The notes under the pieces were generated by a model. That model was given only the letters and a program-made list of their open reading frames with translations, made no database searches and was not told the DNA's origin. Of a stretch of 64,000 bases of DNA, positions 1-9,727 are shown piece by piece. How positions within the stretch are numbered: position 1 is the first letter of the stretch; the number at the start of each line of letters is the position of its first letter. Made by a program: the position numbers and the translations under genes. The stretch covers positions 1-64,000 of the forward strand of contig JAZGUH010000409.1 in the NCBI GenBank assembly GCA_037893225.1, read 5' to 3'. The stretch is from Hippasteria phrygiana. Taxonomy: Eukaryota > Echinodermata > Asteroidea > Valvatida > Goniasteridae.

Positions 1-1433
1 CGCCGTTGGTTGGCATACCGCATCCACATGTATTGATATGACAAAGTCAGGAACCAGCTAAGATTTTCTTTATCAATTTCTCAACACCGCTGATGAGTGA
101 ACTATGTACATGTAATCAAGTTGCGGAACAATAATGATTGCGAGGAGTTAACATGACAGGGCATGTAGGTAAGTTTGAGAATTTCTCGGCAAACTTTTTA
201 CCATTGGCAAAAATGACACAAAATATTCTGGCATCTGAAACATCACAATTGCATTTTCTGAGTTGACAATTTCTGCGAATGCAGACCTGTACATTCATTG
301 TATTTTCAGACTCTGATTACACAGTGGGACTGAGAGGCAGGGGTGAGATTGGCCGAAAATGAAAAATCCACGAAATCTGCAGTGGAACCCAGACCAACGT
401 AGAGTCTATGGTTTGTATTTGCTTAAAGGCGCCCCTTAAAATACCCGTTTCTATTGGTCTATATATACTTCTACAGGTAAAAACACCTTTAGGGTAACAA
501 CTAAAAATCCTGAAATCAGGAAAAAAATCCTGACAAATCTCACCCCTGTGAGACAGCACAAGTTTAAGTGTCATGTAAAAAGTACAATTTTTTTAAGCAA
601 AAACAAATCCACTCCATCATTTTCAAGGTTAAAAGTTTGTGGTATTTTTCAGGAAACAAAGCAGCCCTACGATTGTACACACACAAACACTGCATACAAG
701 TAGGTCTTGTTATCCGTATTTTTATGATTACCCATAAACCCCTTACCATTCTGGAGTTCACACCGAGCAGAGATCTGGAGCTTGGTAGACGACACCAGCA
801 ATAATATAGTAGTTGGCCAGTGGGGTGGTGTGCTCTACGGAATGACGGTGTTGTTTCCTAATCACATAGAGTATTGGCTCTTGGACGTGAAAGTAGCTCA
901 TACTCAAGGCCTGTCATCGTCCTGAATTTGAATAAAAAAAGATATCAAACTTATGACAAATTCATGGTTTTAGTTTGAAGTGAATAGATAACACTGGCAG
1001 AAAAACAAATGACCACACAAAACATCAATATCATTGGCCAATGATTTTCCGTTTCAGAAAAGTGCAAATTCCATTTTCAGAAATCCTAAATTCTGTTTCA
1101 GGCTGAAAAATTCTGTTTCACATTTTTTCAATACATAAAAGTGCAAAATGAAATAGCTGTTGGGTTGGTACGTGGGAATATTGCCCAAAAAAAAGACTGC
1201 TATTTTTATCAACGGCTGATCTATACAGACGTAGCATTTAACTTCACCACAGTCGAGTCATTAATTCTGCACCGCCACCACCACCACCACACACGTAAGA
1301 AACATGCAATACATGTAGTCGTATATGCCACGACGTCACACACACACATCACATGATTTGTATTTCTTCAGGCCGAAGTGAAATTCATGTCTGCCATTTT
1401 CTTTTCACGCTAACGTTAGGTGACAATATACAA
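1..1433. other. non-coding sequence, no gene recognised
   Basis: Open frames here are short and none resembles a known family or has a convincing splice context. The stretch is AT-rich, with a short CAC-rich run near 1274-1292. It may be intronic or intergenic; if MED6 continues to the left it would be MED6 intron sequence. Confidence 0.4.
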
Positions 1434-1592
1434 ATAATAAATGTTTATGAGTGCGATGGTAAGAATAATTTCATGAGGTGACAGATTGAATGTTCCATTC
1501 CACGATGCAAAGCCGAGTGGAATGGGGCATTCCATCTGTCACCGAATGAAGTTATTCTTACCATTGCACGGATGTGAAACATTCATTATTTG
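1434..1592. repeat. foldback / MITE-like inverted repeat
   Basis: Two arms of about 70-75 nt (about 1434-1502 and 1515-1592) are reverse complements with a few mismatches. They share the blocks ATGGTAAGAATAA, GGTGACAGAT and CCATTCCAC and are separated by a loop of about 12 nt. This is a hairpin-forming non-autonomous element; its superfamily is not assigned. Confidence 0.65.
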
Positions 1593-1663
1593 TTTTATAC
1601 AACGCCTAAATAAATCCGACAGATTGCATGCATTGATTTCTTGGTGTACAACGTGCCGTTTAC

Positions 1664-1926
1664 CTTCTCAGTCCCGCATAAAACCGCGACAAAAAGTGGT
1701 CGAGTTCCGAATCAGTTAAAGCTTTAATTGTTGTTCCTGCGTGTCTTGCAAATTCCTCTAATCGTTTGACTGCATATTTAATTTGTCTCATTGTGTTAGC
1801 AGCGTCAGCATCGCCTACGAGTTCCAATATTTCGTCGTCTGTTAGTGTTAGGAAACAAACCGCGGTTCGGAAACAACGTCCGCCATTTTGTGTGAATGTC
1901 AGCCTAGACTGGTTCCCGGTCCCCAT
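1664..1926 (-). pseudogene. Crypton/DUF3504-type tyrosine recombinase N-terminal fragment
   Basis: The minus strand is open for 87 codons and ends at a plausible splice donor (AGAAG|GTAAAC) in phase 2. The C-terminal half, with a run like NTMRQIKYAVKRLEEFA followed by ELDHFLSRFYAGLRR, resembles the helical N-terminal core-binding region of Crypton-derived proteins (the KCTD1/ZMYM/QRICH1 type, where ELxxxLxxFYxxxRxxDG is typical). The catalytic recombinase domain is not nearby. It is most likely a degenerate or split transposon fragment; a domesticated gene exon is possible. The family call is by eye. Confidence 0.5.
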
Positions 1927-2814
1927 ATGTATACAATATACATTTTAAGTCCGAAGGACAACGGAGGGACCGTGAACCAGTCCAATGACAGCCGTGTTGT
2001 GGCGGCGGGGAAGTTCTATCAAACGCGTATACCGTTTGATATAACCATGTAATAGATTTTTGGCGGTGCGGGTTCGCATCGTGCGATGGGACGAATAATT
2101 CAATGCACGTGATCGACGATCCACCAATTGGATGGCTGGGATTTAATCAGGTGTTGTATAAAATAGGATAGTTTACGGTAGATTTTTAGACCTGTATAAG
2201 TGAATAAACACAACATGCATTTCAATAGAGCCAAAGTTAGACGTAAACGAATGGGTGATGAATGGAGAAAAATAAACCTGCCGATGGAGCAAAAGAGACC
2301 GGGCTAAAAATCCTGGCTAAAAACTTTGGCTATGATGTGCATTTGAGGGTCGTCATCTTTAGAGGGAAACACACATTACCCCAAAATATTTAAACTAGAG
2401 AGAAAGGCAGTAAATCTAGCTTTAACTTGGCGCACATCCCCAAAACCTTCGGCAGTTTTTCCCAAAGATTTTTTTTTAAGTTGGGGTATTGATCACTGGC
2501 ATATACAGTAATTCACTTCACTCTGCAACAATTTACACGAATGACAGGTTCCGGTAAACAAACTGACAAATTTCCTGCTTCTATTCATAAAGCAGGAGGA
2601 TATCTTTCACACAGGGGAAGTCCCAAAATAAAAGAGAAAAACAAACAAGCCTGGTATAACAAGCCAGGGCAATAAAAAGACAACAAGCGGGTGCCGCTGC
2701 TTGCAACCAGCTGATTCTGAGCCTAACATTCATCCTTGACAATGAACTTCATTCATGCTTAACGCCGGTATACAGAAATAGGATTGGGAAAAAAAGGTAA
2801 AAGTATTCTTACAT
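1927..2814. other. non-coding, no gene recognised
   Basis: No supported exon. It could hold the 5' part of the recombinase-related unit at 1664-1926, but no further similarity was seen. Confidence 0.35.
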
Positions 2815-3190
2815 TAACCCTAACTTCCCTCCACCATTTTTCCTCCAAGTAACCTGAATCCTCCAATATCCTCTGATTTCAAAGTGTTAAAGCTGTATGT
2901 ACATTGTACATTGTACATTGTAACATGAATCTTCCAAAATCCTCTTATGGGGACCATTGCATGAATCCTCCAAAATCCTCCAGGTTTTTTTCGGAAACAC
3001 CCTAGTAACCTCAATCCTCTGAAGTCAACCAGCATCAGATTGGGCCTGATGACCTGGATCCTCCATTTTCCTCCAGAGGCAAAATCCTCTTATGCCCTCA
3101 ATCCTGCAAAATCCTCCGATGCTTCAACTTCCAATGACCCTCCAAATTCCTCCTTTTGGCAAAGAGGATTTGGGAGGATTTGGGAAGGTT
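2815..3190. repeat. TCCTCCAAAATCC-rich dispersed repeat, copy 1
   Basis: The stretch is full of spaced AATCCTCC/AAATCCTCC motifs and ends in inverted sequence (CCTAACTTCCC near 2818 and GGGAAGGTTAGG near 3183). A second copy in the opposite orientation lies at 54899-55250, with shared landmarks such as the block around CCAGAGGCAAAAT and CCTGATGACCT. It is a non-autonomous element of unknown class. Confidence 0.6.
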
Positions 3191-3428
3191 AGGATAAATG
3201 CATAATACGTAATCAATTAAGAAATAAATGTATTTTTGTATTGCCCCGAAAGGTAAAAAAATCAGTGCGTGTATGCCCCCGCCCCCCAAAAATTCCCCCT
3301 TTGGAAACGATCCACGAAAACATGTCTGCGACGTCACATGCAGAACAAAAGCAGCGCAGCATGTATACAGCGCATATACAATGTAGGCTTCTACTGCAAC
3401 TTCGACTTGGCTGGAATCGGACAAGAAT

Positions 3429-3638
3429 ATGGCCGATAATATAAATTTCTTGGATTCAGAAGAGTCAGGAAGTGATTTTGAAATAGAACTGTCAGATGAA
3501 AGAGGATCGGTCTCGGACGTGGAGGAGGAACACCGAGATTTATATGGCCAAATCGCCCTGTACATACGCACAGTGTGCGAGCCAGTGCTTGACAGCGACG
3601 ACGATGATGGCAACGAAATGAATGCTATTCCGGAGTGA
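3429..3638 (+). CDS. acidic 69-aa open frame, unrecognised
   Basis: A 69-codon frame starts at AATATGG and codes for a strongly acidic peptide (SEESGSDFEIELSDERGS, then VEEEHRD, then DSDDDDGNE). It lies between two repeats (2815-3190 and 3708-3990). I do not recognise the family. The composition and the sharp start look more like the N-terminal piece of a transposon-associated protein or a small real exon than random sequence. No catalytic or binding motif is visible. Confidence 0.3.
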   Translation: MADNINFLDSEESGSDFEIELSDERGSVSDVEEEHRDLYGQIALYIRTVCEPVLDSDDDDGNEMNAIPE

Positions 3639-3707
3639 CTGGTAAATATGCTCACAGAAATCACATCAAAAGCCAAAAGATTTCTTTTATCACACAATCC
3701 ACAAGGG

Positions 3708-3990
3708 AAACTGACCAGGTAAATTTTGAATACATTTTCAAGGTGAACAAAGAAACTGGCAGGAGCGGGATTCGAACCTGCGACCTCCGGATGTATCTTG
3801 CCCTATGTTGGCGGTCTCCCAAATTGTCAGTATCTTTGTTCAGGTGGGCACCCACCCGAAGAAAGATACTGACAATCTGGGAGACCGCCAACATAGGGCA
3901 AGATAGCTCAGTTGGTAGAGCACCGGTACGGTATTCCGGAGGTCGCAGGTTCGAATCTCGCTCCTGCCAGTTTCTTTGTTCACTTTGAAA
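3708..3990. repeat. tRNA-containing repeat, head-to-head inverted dimer (copy a)
   Basis: Two copies of one repeat face each other around about 3848. The right (+) copy has a 73-nt tRNA-like module at 3897-3969 with an A box (TAGCTCAGTTGG), a B box (GGTTCGAATCT) and a nearly complete acceptor stem (GGCAAGA / TCCTGCC, 6 of 7 pairs). The anticodon loop lacks the usual T33, so it is not a functional tRNA. The left (-) copy keeps the T-arm half but has lost the A-box part. The tail reads AGTTTCTTTGTTCACTTTGA. Other copies are at 27772-28012, 32465-32930 and 47836-48540. Confidence 0.85.
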
Positions 3991-3999
3991 AGATTTCTT

Positions 4000-5304
4000 T
4001 GATAGTTTTGGGGCCGTGGTACATGACACAATGACTTGGGGCAAAACAAAACCAAAAACAAAACCAAAAACAGTTCTGCTTCATATTACATGGCATTTGA
4101 AAATAGGGCAGGTAGGTACACTGTGTGGGGGGAAAAATAGGTACATGTAGTATTTACAGGAATTTTCTTTCTTTTTTAAAAACTTTTTTCCAGAAAAAAA
4201 AATTAGGGTCGGGGGCCATTAAAATAGAGTTAGGTACACAATGTAGGGTAACCGGATGCAGAACACTTTCTCAAGCATTGTTTGGAATACATCAAATGTT
4301 TCCATTTCCCTGTTCCGGCTTCTGTTGGAAAATATCACTTCCTTAATAACAAAAGGTATTTTTCAGGGAAAATACCTGGGAAATTTACCAGGTGAGTACA
4401 AATAATCAGAGGGGAGCATGATGCCCAAAGCATCCAATCCAAAAAAAATTGTAATAATCATATGCCTCTTTTCAACTACATGTACAATATTTTTTGCAAT
4501 ATCATTACGAGGACAATTTATTGAAATCACCAAATACACTTTTGATGGAAATTTTTTTTTATAGACTCTGTGTTTATAGAGTGTAAATGCTTCTATGACT
4601 CAGCAAATATGAACTTTATGTAAAGTCATTAACCATCAAAATTGTTGAAAACTGAAATATTGAGTTAGATCACTGGAAACAATAAGCAAAAGCTTCATTT
4701 TCACTGGGACCAGGCACAAGCATGCAAGTATTATACATGTAGGCTGTACATGTACAATGTAGCTCATCATTTTATTGCACAGTACCATAACCCACCCCAA
4801 CTGCATTGTAAGAAAGTACACACAGTCGTACTTTCCTTTAATATAACCCAACCCCATAGACTAAGCACGTATTTCTACTTGCGAGGACCGATTTCAACAA
4901 AAGACTTGACTTGCGAGGACTGAAAGGTTTCTTTGTAAATTTCCTTTCTCCTGTTGTCCTCGGAAGTATATACAGAACCAGTACATGTATGCAAACATAC
5001 ACGCTGAATGCCTGAACAGGAAGAAAAGCTTCAAACAAACCCATAGAAATCTAACCACAACTCACAACAGCTACGGTACACGTATACATGTCTGTGCTTT
5101 TGGGACATAAAGAAAAATAAATTTAAAACTGAATTGCGAATTTGTTAGCATTACGTACGATAAGTTATGAGCTTTCCAATGAGACATTTCACCAAAAAAA
5201 TGACCAAAAATGAGTATAAAAGTCCGACACGACCCAATGTGGCCCATCAGGCCGGCGTTTATCTCCGGGTTCGATAGCATGAAACGACTGCGAATATTTC
5301 CATT
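4000..5304. other. non-coding, scattered repeat fragments
   Basis: No exon was seen. 4845-4985 (TACTTGCGAGGACCGATTTC region) is a repeat with relatives at 31597-31810 (reverse) and 61620-61740. 5090-5230 is related to 62100-62170 (shared TTGTTAGCATTA and GATAAGTTATGAGCTTTCCA). Confidence 0.5.
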
Positions 5305-5496
5305 CCCCCTGGATGGGATGCTAGTCCATCGCAGGTTACTCCCTAGCTAATGCCGGTACCCATTTATACTCCTGGGTGGAGAGAGGCAAGTGGGGATGAA
5401 GTGGCTTGCCCAAGGACACAATATGTGGCCAATAGCTGGATTCAAACCCCTGACCCTCTAGTCACAAGTCCCAACCACTAGACCACACTCTCCACC
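5305..5496 (-). repeat. tRNA-derived SINE
   Basis: Read on the minus strand it begins GTGGTCTAGTGGTTGGGA (A-box region), then has a B box (GGTTTGAATCC), then a body with TGTGTCCTTGGGCAAGCCAC and TATAAATGGGTACC, the layout of widespread tRNA-head SINEs in marine deuterostomes. The head is at 5496 and the body runs towards 5305. Confidence 0.75.
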
Positions 5497-5580
5497 AAAA
5501 ATGAGTTAAAGTCTAACATTTTGAATGAGGACTCGATGACTCTCCTAATCCCTGCAGTATTTATGTATCTTTGTGCATGG

Positions 5581-5840
5581 CATGTACATGTACATGTACA
5601 TGTACATGTACATGTACATGTACATGTACATGTACATGTACATGTACATGTACATGTACATGTACATGTACATGTACATGTACATGTACATGTACATGTA
5701 CATGTACATGTACATGTACATGTACATGTACATGTACATGTACATGTACATGTACATGTACATGTACATGTACATGTACATGTACATGTACATGTACATG
5801 TACATGTACATGTACATGTACATGTACATGTACATGTACA
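5581..5840. repeat. (CATGTA)n microsatellite, left block
   Basis: About 43 uninterrupted copies of the hexamer CATGTA, which is its own reverse complement when rotated, so both strands are identical. Open frames through it (VHVH, TCTC, MYMY repeats) are artefacts. The same array resumes at 7197 after a hAT element, so the two blocks look like one array split by insertion. Confidence 0.97.
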
Positions 5841-7196
5841 GGCCTCGACCTTAGCACTAGCCCGGCGTACAATGTCTAGTAAAAACTGCTCCGGGCTAGT
5901 CAGAAGCACTCTTCAACTTGCCCGGCGGGCTAGTCAAAAAAATATATACCTACCTGTTTAAAATTGTCACTTTTGCTTGAGATGAATAAAACGGAAGTCC
6001 TTGTGAAGTTTGGGTGAATGTTCTTGTTTTATTTAATGACTACTTGTACAGCGCTGTGCGCTCAGTATACTTGTGCCGCGCCACCGCACCATGCATGCTT
6101 GTTGTAACTTCGGCTATACGTACGTACGTACACACACACATACACATGCCATTCATTGCGCGATGTCACGAGTGACCCGAACTGAAGCCAGCTTTGATAA
6201 ATGGCCCATTCGGGGAATTCCACGTACAACGTACATACTGAGCATACGCATTGGTCCTTTACCAACCTCGTTACCATGGGTACGATCTTGCGGCGCCATG
6301 TTTTCCCACCATGCCTTGCGCGATCTTATGCCTTGCGCGATCTTCCTGGTAAGCACTTAAAAAGACCAACCAAAATGACATCGTCACGCCTTGTGCCTAT
6401 TCAATAAAGCCTTGTGCCTATTCAGTAAGGCCCAGTGCGCTTTCAGTAATACATGACGATGTCGTTTTGGTGGTTCTGAAACAGTGCCTTCCGATCTTCC
6501 TTCGTTAGTGAAGGAACGCACACGCGCCCATGGAGTCGAGGATGGTCCTTTACCTCAGCAATATTCGCGCTAGCTTTTGCATGCATGCATGCATGCATGC
6601 AGTGCAGTGTACTGTACTGTGAATGAAAGAAAGTTCATGCGTGTGGTAATTCGTGCGTGGGCCTTTGATCGATGACAGCCGGCCGTGTACGTACGTTGTT
6701 GGTAGAAAGTTTTCAGTCATGTGGCGATATCTAAATGTGTCTGATCCTTCCAAAAAAGGAAGCAAAAGAGAATATGATACAAACTACGACAAAAACAAAA
6801 GACAACGTGTCTACAGACAAGACTGGGAGCGGGACTTCAGCTGGCTAAGCTACGATGGACAAACGATGTTTTGCCGTGTGTGCCGCGAAATGAAAATGGC
6901 TGGAGGCAGTGGAAGGAAACAGAACCTTTTCTACTATGGCACAGACAATTTCCGAATAGATTCTGTTAAGTCACACTCACATGATCAGTCGGACAACCAC
7001 AAGATTGCAAAATCACGTATAACTGTTGAATCCTCAAATTTTAATACAATATTTCCGACACATAGGGAGTTATCATTAATGAGATGTTACAATGTGTCCA
7101 TTAAATGTGGGCTAGTAAAAATTTCTGCGGGCTAGTAAAAAACCCAGTTAACTTGCCCGGTGGGCTAGTTAAAAAAAAGCTTAAGGGCAAGGCCTG
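5839..7196 (+). mobile_element. hAT-superfamily transposon inserted into a microsatellite
   Basis: The element begins CAGGCCTCGACCTTA and ends TAAGGGCAAGGCCTG, terminal inverted repeats matching at 13 of 15 positions. Both ends carry several GGGCTAGT / ACTAGCCC subterminal motifs, as is common in hAT elements. It is bounded on both sides by the same (CATGTA)n array, so an 8-bp target duplication would be hidden by the repeat. Inside is a transposase-type zinc-finger frame (6719-7135). The element is only about 1.36 kb and has no catalytic transposase core, so it is non-autonomous. Confidence 0.75.
6719..7135 (+). pseudogene. hAT transposase N-terminal zinc finger (TTF/BED-like) fragment
   Basis: A frame open from 6653, with an internal ATG at 6719, codes for a basic run (KNKRQRVYRQDWERDFSWL) followed by MFCRVCREMK, then YYGTDNFRIDSVKSH and SHDQSDNHK. 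This CxxC...HxH/H spacing with F/YxxGTxNFRxDSVxxH is typical of the TTF-like zinc finger at the N terminus of hAT transposases and of ZNF862-like hAT-derived proteins. In the family it binds transposon ends. The RNase-H-like catalytic region is absent and the frame runs into the right subterminal repeats. It is a truncated remnant. Confidence 0.7.
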
Positions 7197-7338
7197 ATGT
7201 ACATGTACATGTACATGTACATGTACATGTACATGTACATGTACATGTACATGTACATGTACATGTACATGTACATGTACATGTACATGTACATGTACAT
7301 GTACATGTACATGTACATGTACATGTACATGTACATGT
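7197..7338. repeat. (CATGTA)n microsatellite, right block
   Basis: About 24 copies of the same hexamer as 5581-5840, directly abutting the CTG end of the hAT element. Confidence 0.97.
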
Positions 7339-7744
7339 AATAAAACAATACACTTTAGGAAGACTAAACCGAGTGCAGTGTAATACATAATTTAAAAAAA
7401 ATAAAAAATAGCTTTCTTCCATAATTAATTATTAGGGGAAATCCATTCAACTGAAATTTTCAGGCAGAGCATGGACATAAAGTTCTAAATTAAGATGCCA
7501 GAAAAAATTGAATTGGTTTCCCAAATTTCAAAATGAAACTATTAATTTAAGGTCTCCCTTTAACGCCCCCACTACCTTGCAAGCCCCAAAAACGCAGAAA
7601 TCTGACAACTTAATTTTTCTCTGAATTTCCACAAATTGTTAAAGGGATTTTTGGGGCCTTCATAACCAAAGCCTGATTGCCTGTGGCCTCTATTCACACT
7701 CCATCATTGCTGCAGCACAGATACATGTACATATAAACGTGTAT

Positions 7745-7875
7745 CGACCTCCAAACATGGACGTCATATTGCTCCCTCTTTTGTTTGTGCTCTAACTTTT
7801 TCGGAAGACCTCCATATGTTTTGTACACACTCCCAATCGCGGATGTACAATGTATTCTGGGAATCGCGGAATCTT
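7745..7875. repeat. fragment of the ATCGCGGAC / CTCTTTTGTTTG MITE family
   Basis: Shares CCCTCTTTTGTTTGT, TAACTTTTTCGGAAG, CCTCCATATGTTTTGTACAC and CAATCGCGGA with the cluster at 38174-39212. It is diverged and partial. Confidence 0.6.
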
Positions 7876-8418
7876 TTGTTCTCCGGCATTTTTTGTCCAC
7901 GGTCTGAATACCCCAACACGCCCATGCATGTGCATGTAATACAGTGAGTATCACGGCCAGAGGCAGTTGGGCTTAAATTGAGGAAACTGCTTGTAGTTGT
8001 ACAACCTTAACTGTTTCCCTCTTTCATTGTTTTCCCCCAATGTGAGCCTGTGATTACCCTTTCACAGAGCTAGTGTATGACTAAAAAACAGACTTGTCAT
8101 ACATGTACATGTACATGTACCTGTATTATGTCTTACTAATGTAATTTCATTCATCAAAGATTTGTTTTTGGTGGTTGTAATATTTGGGTACAATGTCAAA
8201 CCTGCCATAGGCAAGACTGGTATAGGAATTAGTGGTGGGATATAAATCCAGATTTTTTTAACATTCGGTTTGAATTCCACTATTTGGTTTTGATTTTGGA
8301 AACTGGATATTAAAAAAAATTAAGCCTTCCATTTTTGTGACACAGGCTAAAAAAGACTGGAACATCCTCCAATTTGCTCCATGGTCTCTAATTACATGTA
8401 TATACATTCACTTTCTAG

Positions 8419-8614
8419 CAGTGTTGTAGTCAAGACCATCACAAGACCCTGCAAGACCAGCACAAGACCAGCAGTCTTAATCCAAGTCTTAAGCTATTCA
8501 AATGAACTGTAACAAAAGCATTCCTTTGTCATGGTTTATGCCTGTTACTTGTGCCTGTTACAAGCTGTGGCTGGTCTTGTGGCTGGTCTTAAAATGGTCT
8601 GGACTACAACACTG
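8419..8614. mobile_element. hAT MITE with 8-bp target duplication (copy 1)
   Basis: The element is 196 bp and starts CAGTGTTGTAGTC, ending in the matching inverted repeat GACTACAACACTG. It is flanked by exact 8-bp direct repeats CTTTCTAG at 8411-8418 and 8615-8622, the target-site length of hAT elements. The interior has AAGACCAGCACAAGACC-type direct repeats. Relatives are at 25752-25978 and 50135-50405. Confidence 0.9.
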
Positions 8615-9567
8615 CTTTCTAGTGGTATATGAATAACCTGCCCATCCATTTTCAACATTACAGCTCTGGAGTGTTTTTGTAAAGGCCCAGTGGTCACTGA
8701 ATCCTGCAAACTATATCAGTCATTGGGAGGGCTTTTCATGCGGCACCTCCCTCGCCACTTTTTACTTTTTTTTGCATGACTATGAGATAGATGGGAACTG
8801 AAATCGGTTTAAATAAAAGTAGGATAACCAGATTTTGAAATTGATTTCTCCCAACGCTACTTCATTTGCATACACACGTATATTCCCAAAAGGTTTTTTA
8901 TGTCAGTACTGCTGAATCCATGTCAACCTCCATGTCATGAAAATAAATACTGGTCAAAGGTCACATGCGCGTAAGACTTGAGTCTTAGTCTGGTTCCCTT
9001 TCCATAATTTAAATTTTTTCTTTTTTTTGGCTGCAACTTTGGCCGATTGCTGTTATCACGTAATTTTCGACATGTGAATGGGTTTAGAGGTCCCATTGAA
9101 ATCTTTTTTTTTCCCTTGAGTTTCTTGGAGATTTTTGATGAAAATTGAAAGGTCAATGTGTATAGGCAAGCCCTTTTCCTCAACAACAAATCTCGGCAAA
9201 TCTTATGTTCACATTGACATATCCGGCCTTTTTAATACAGATGAGGAAATGTGAAATACTCTGCATTTTAAAACCAGTTTTGCCAACAAGAGAAGCAATC
9301 TGTCAGTACTGTGTGTGTGCGCATGCGTGAAATGTAAGGCCTGTGTCGTCATTTTTCAAATGTGCCGAATTGGTAAGGCGTAGTTACTTAAATGTGATTT
9401 TTAAATCCAGATTACTAGCATAGCGCTCCTGTGCAGTTGCATAGTGTGTGTGCTAGGCCGTCATATCATAGCGTCCTTCTAGGGCTATGTTCTTATAATA
9501 CTCATTCAGCAGTATCTGGTAACACTTGTTGAATATGCAATGCTATTCAGCCACTTGAATGACTTAC

Positions 9568-9727
9568 TTGAGCTGCTCCGGGTTGACTCTCTGCATTTTG
9601 ATAATCTCATTGTTGCAGGTGCGATCATAAAATGGATTGCTCCTATCCGCGAAGTAATCCATGATGTTGGCTCGACTGAGGTGCGGGATCCAGGCACTGT
9701 TGTGCCATGACATGAACAAAGGATTCT
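9568..9727 (-). CDS. MED6: MED6 coding exon 2
   Basis: On the minus strand the acceptor is CTTCCACAG|AGAATCC and the donor AA|GTAAGT; 160 nt = 2 + 52 codons + 2. It codes for WHNSAWIPHLSRANIMDYFA, then DRSNPFYDRTCNNE and KMQRVNPEQL. Conservation to MED6 is strong and there are no stops or frameshifts, so this looks like a live exon. Confidence 0.92.

Noticed and set aside
3098..3697. 199-codon minus-strand frame
   Set aside because: It runs through two unrelated repeats and the antisense of the acidic frame; no domain and no uniform composition.
3897..3969. Functional tRNA gene (also 27919-27991 and 48450-48521)
   Set aside because: The A and B boxes are present, but the anticodon loop lacks T33, stems have mismatches and every copy sits in the same dispersed repeat.
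5478..5961. Long open frames of VHVH, TCTC or MYMY repeats on both strands (also 7101-7422)
   Set aside because: They are translations of the (CATGTA)n microsatellite; no splice or start context and no family.
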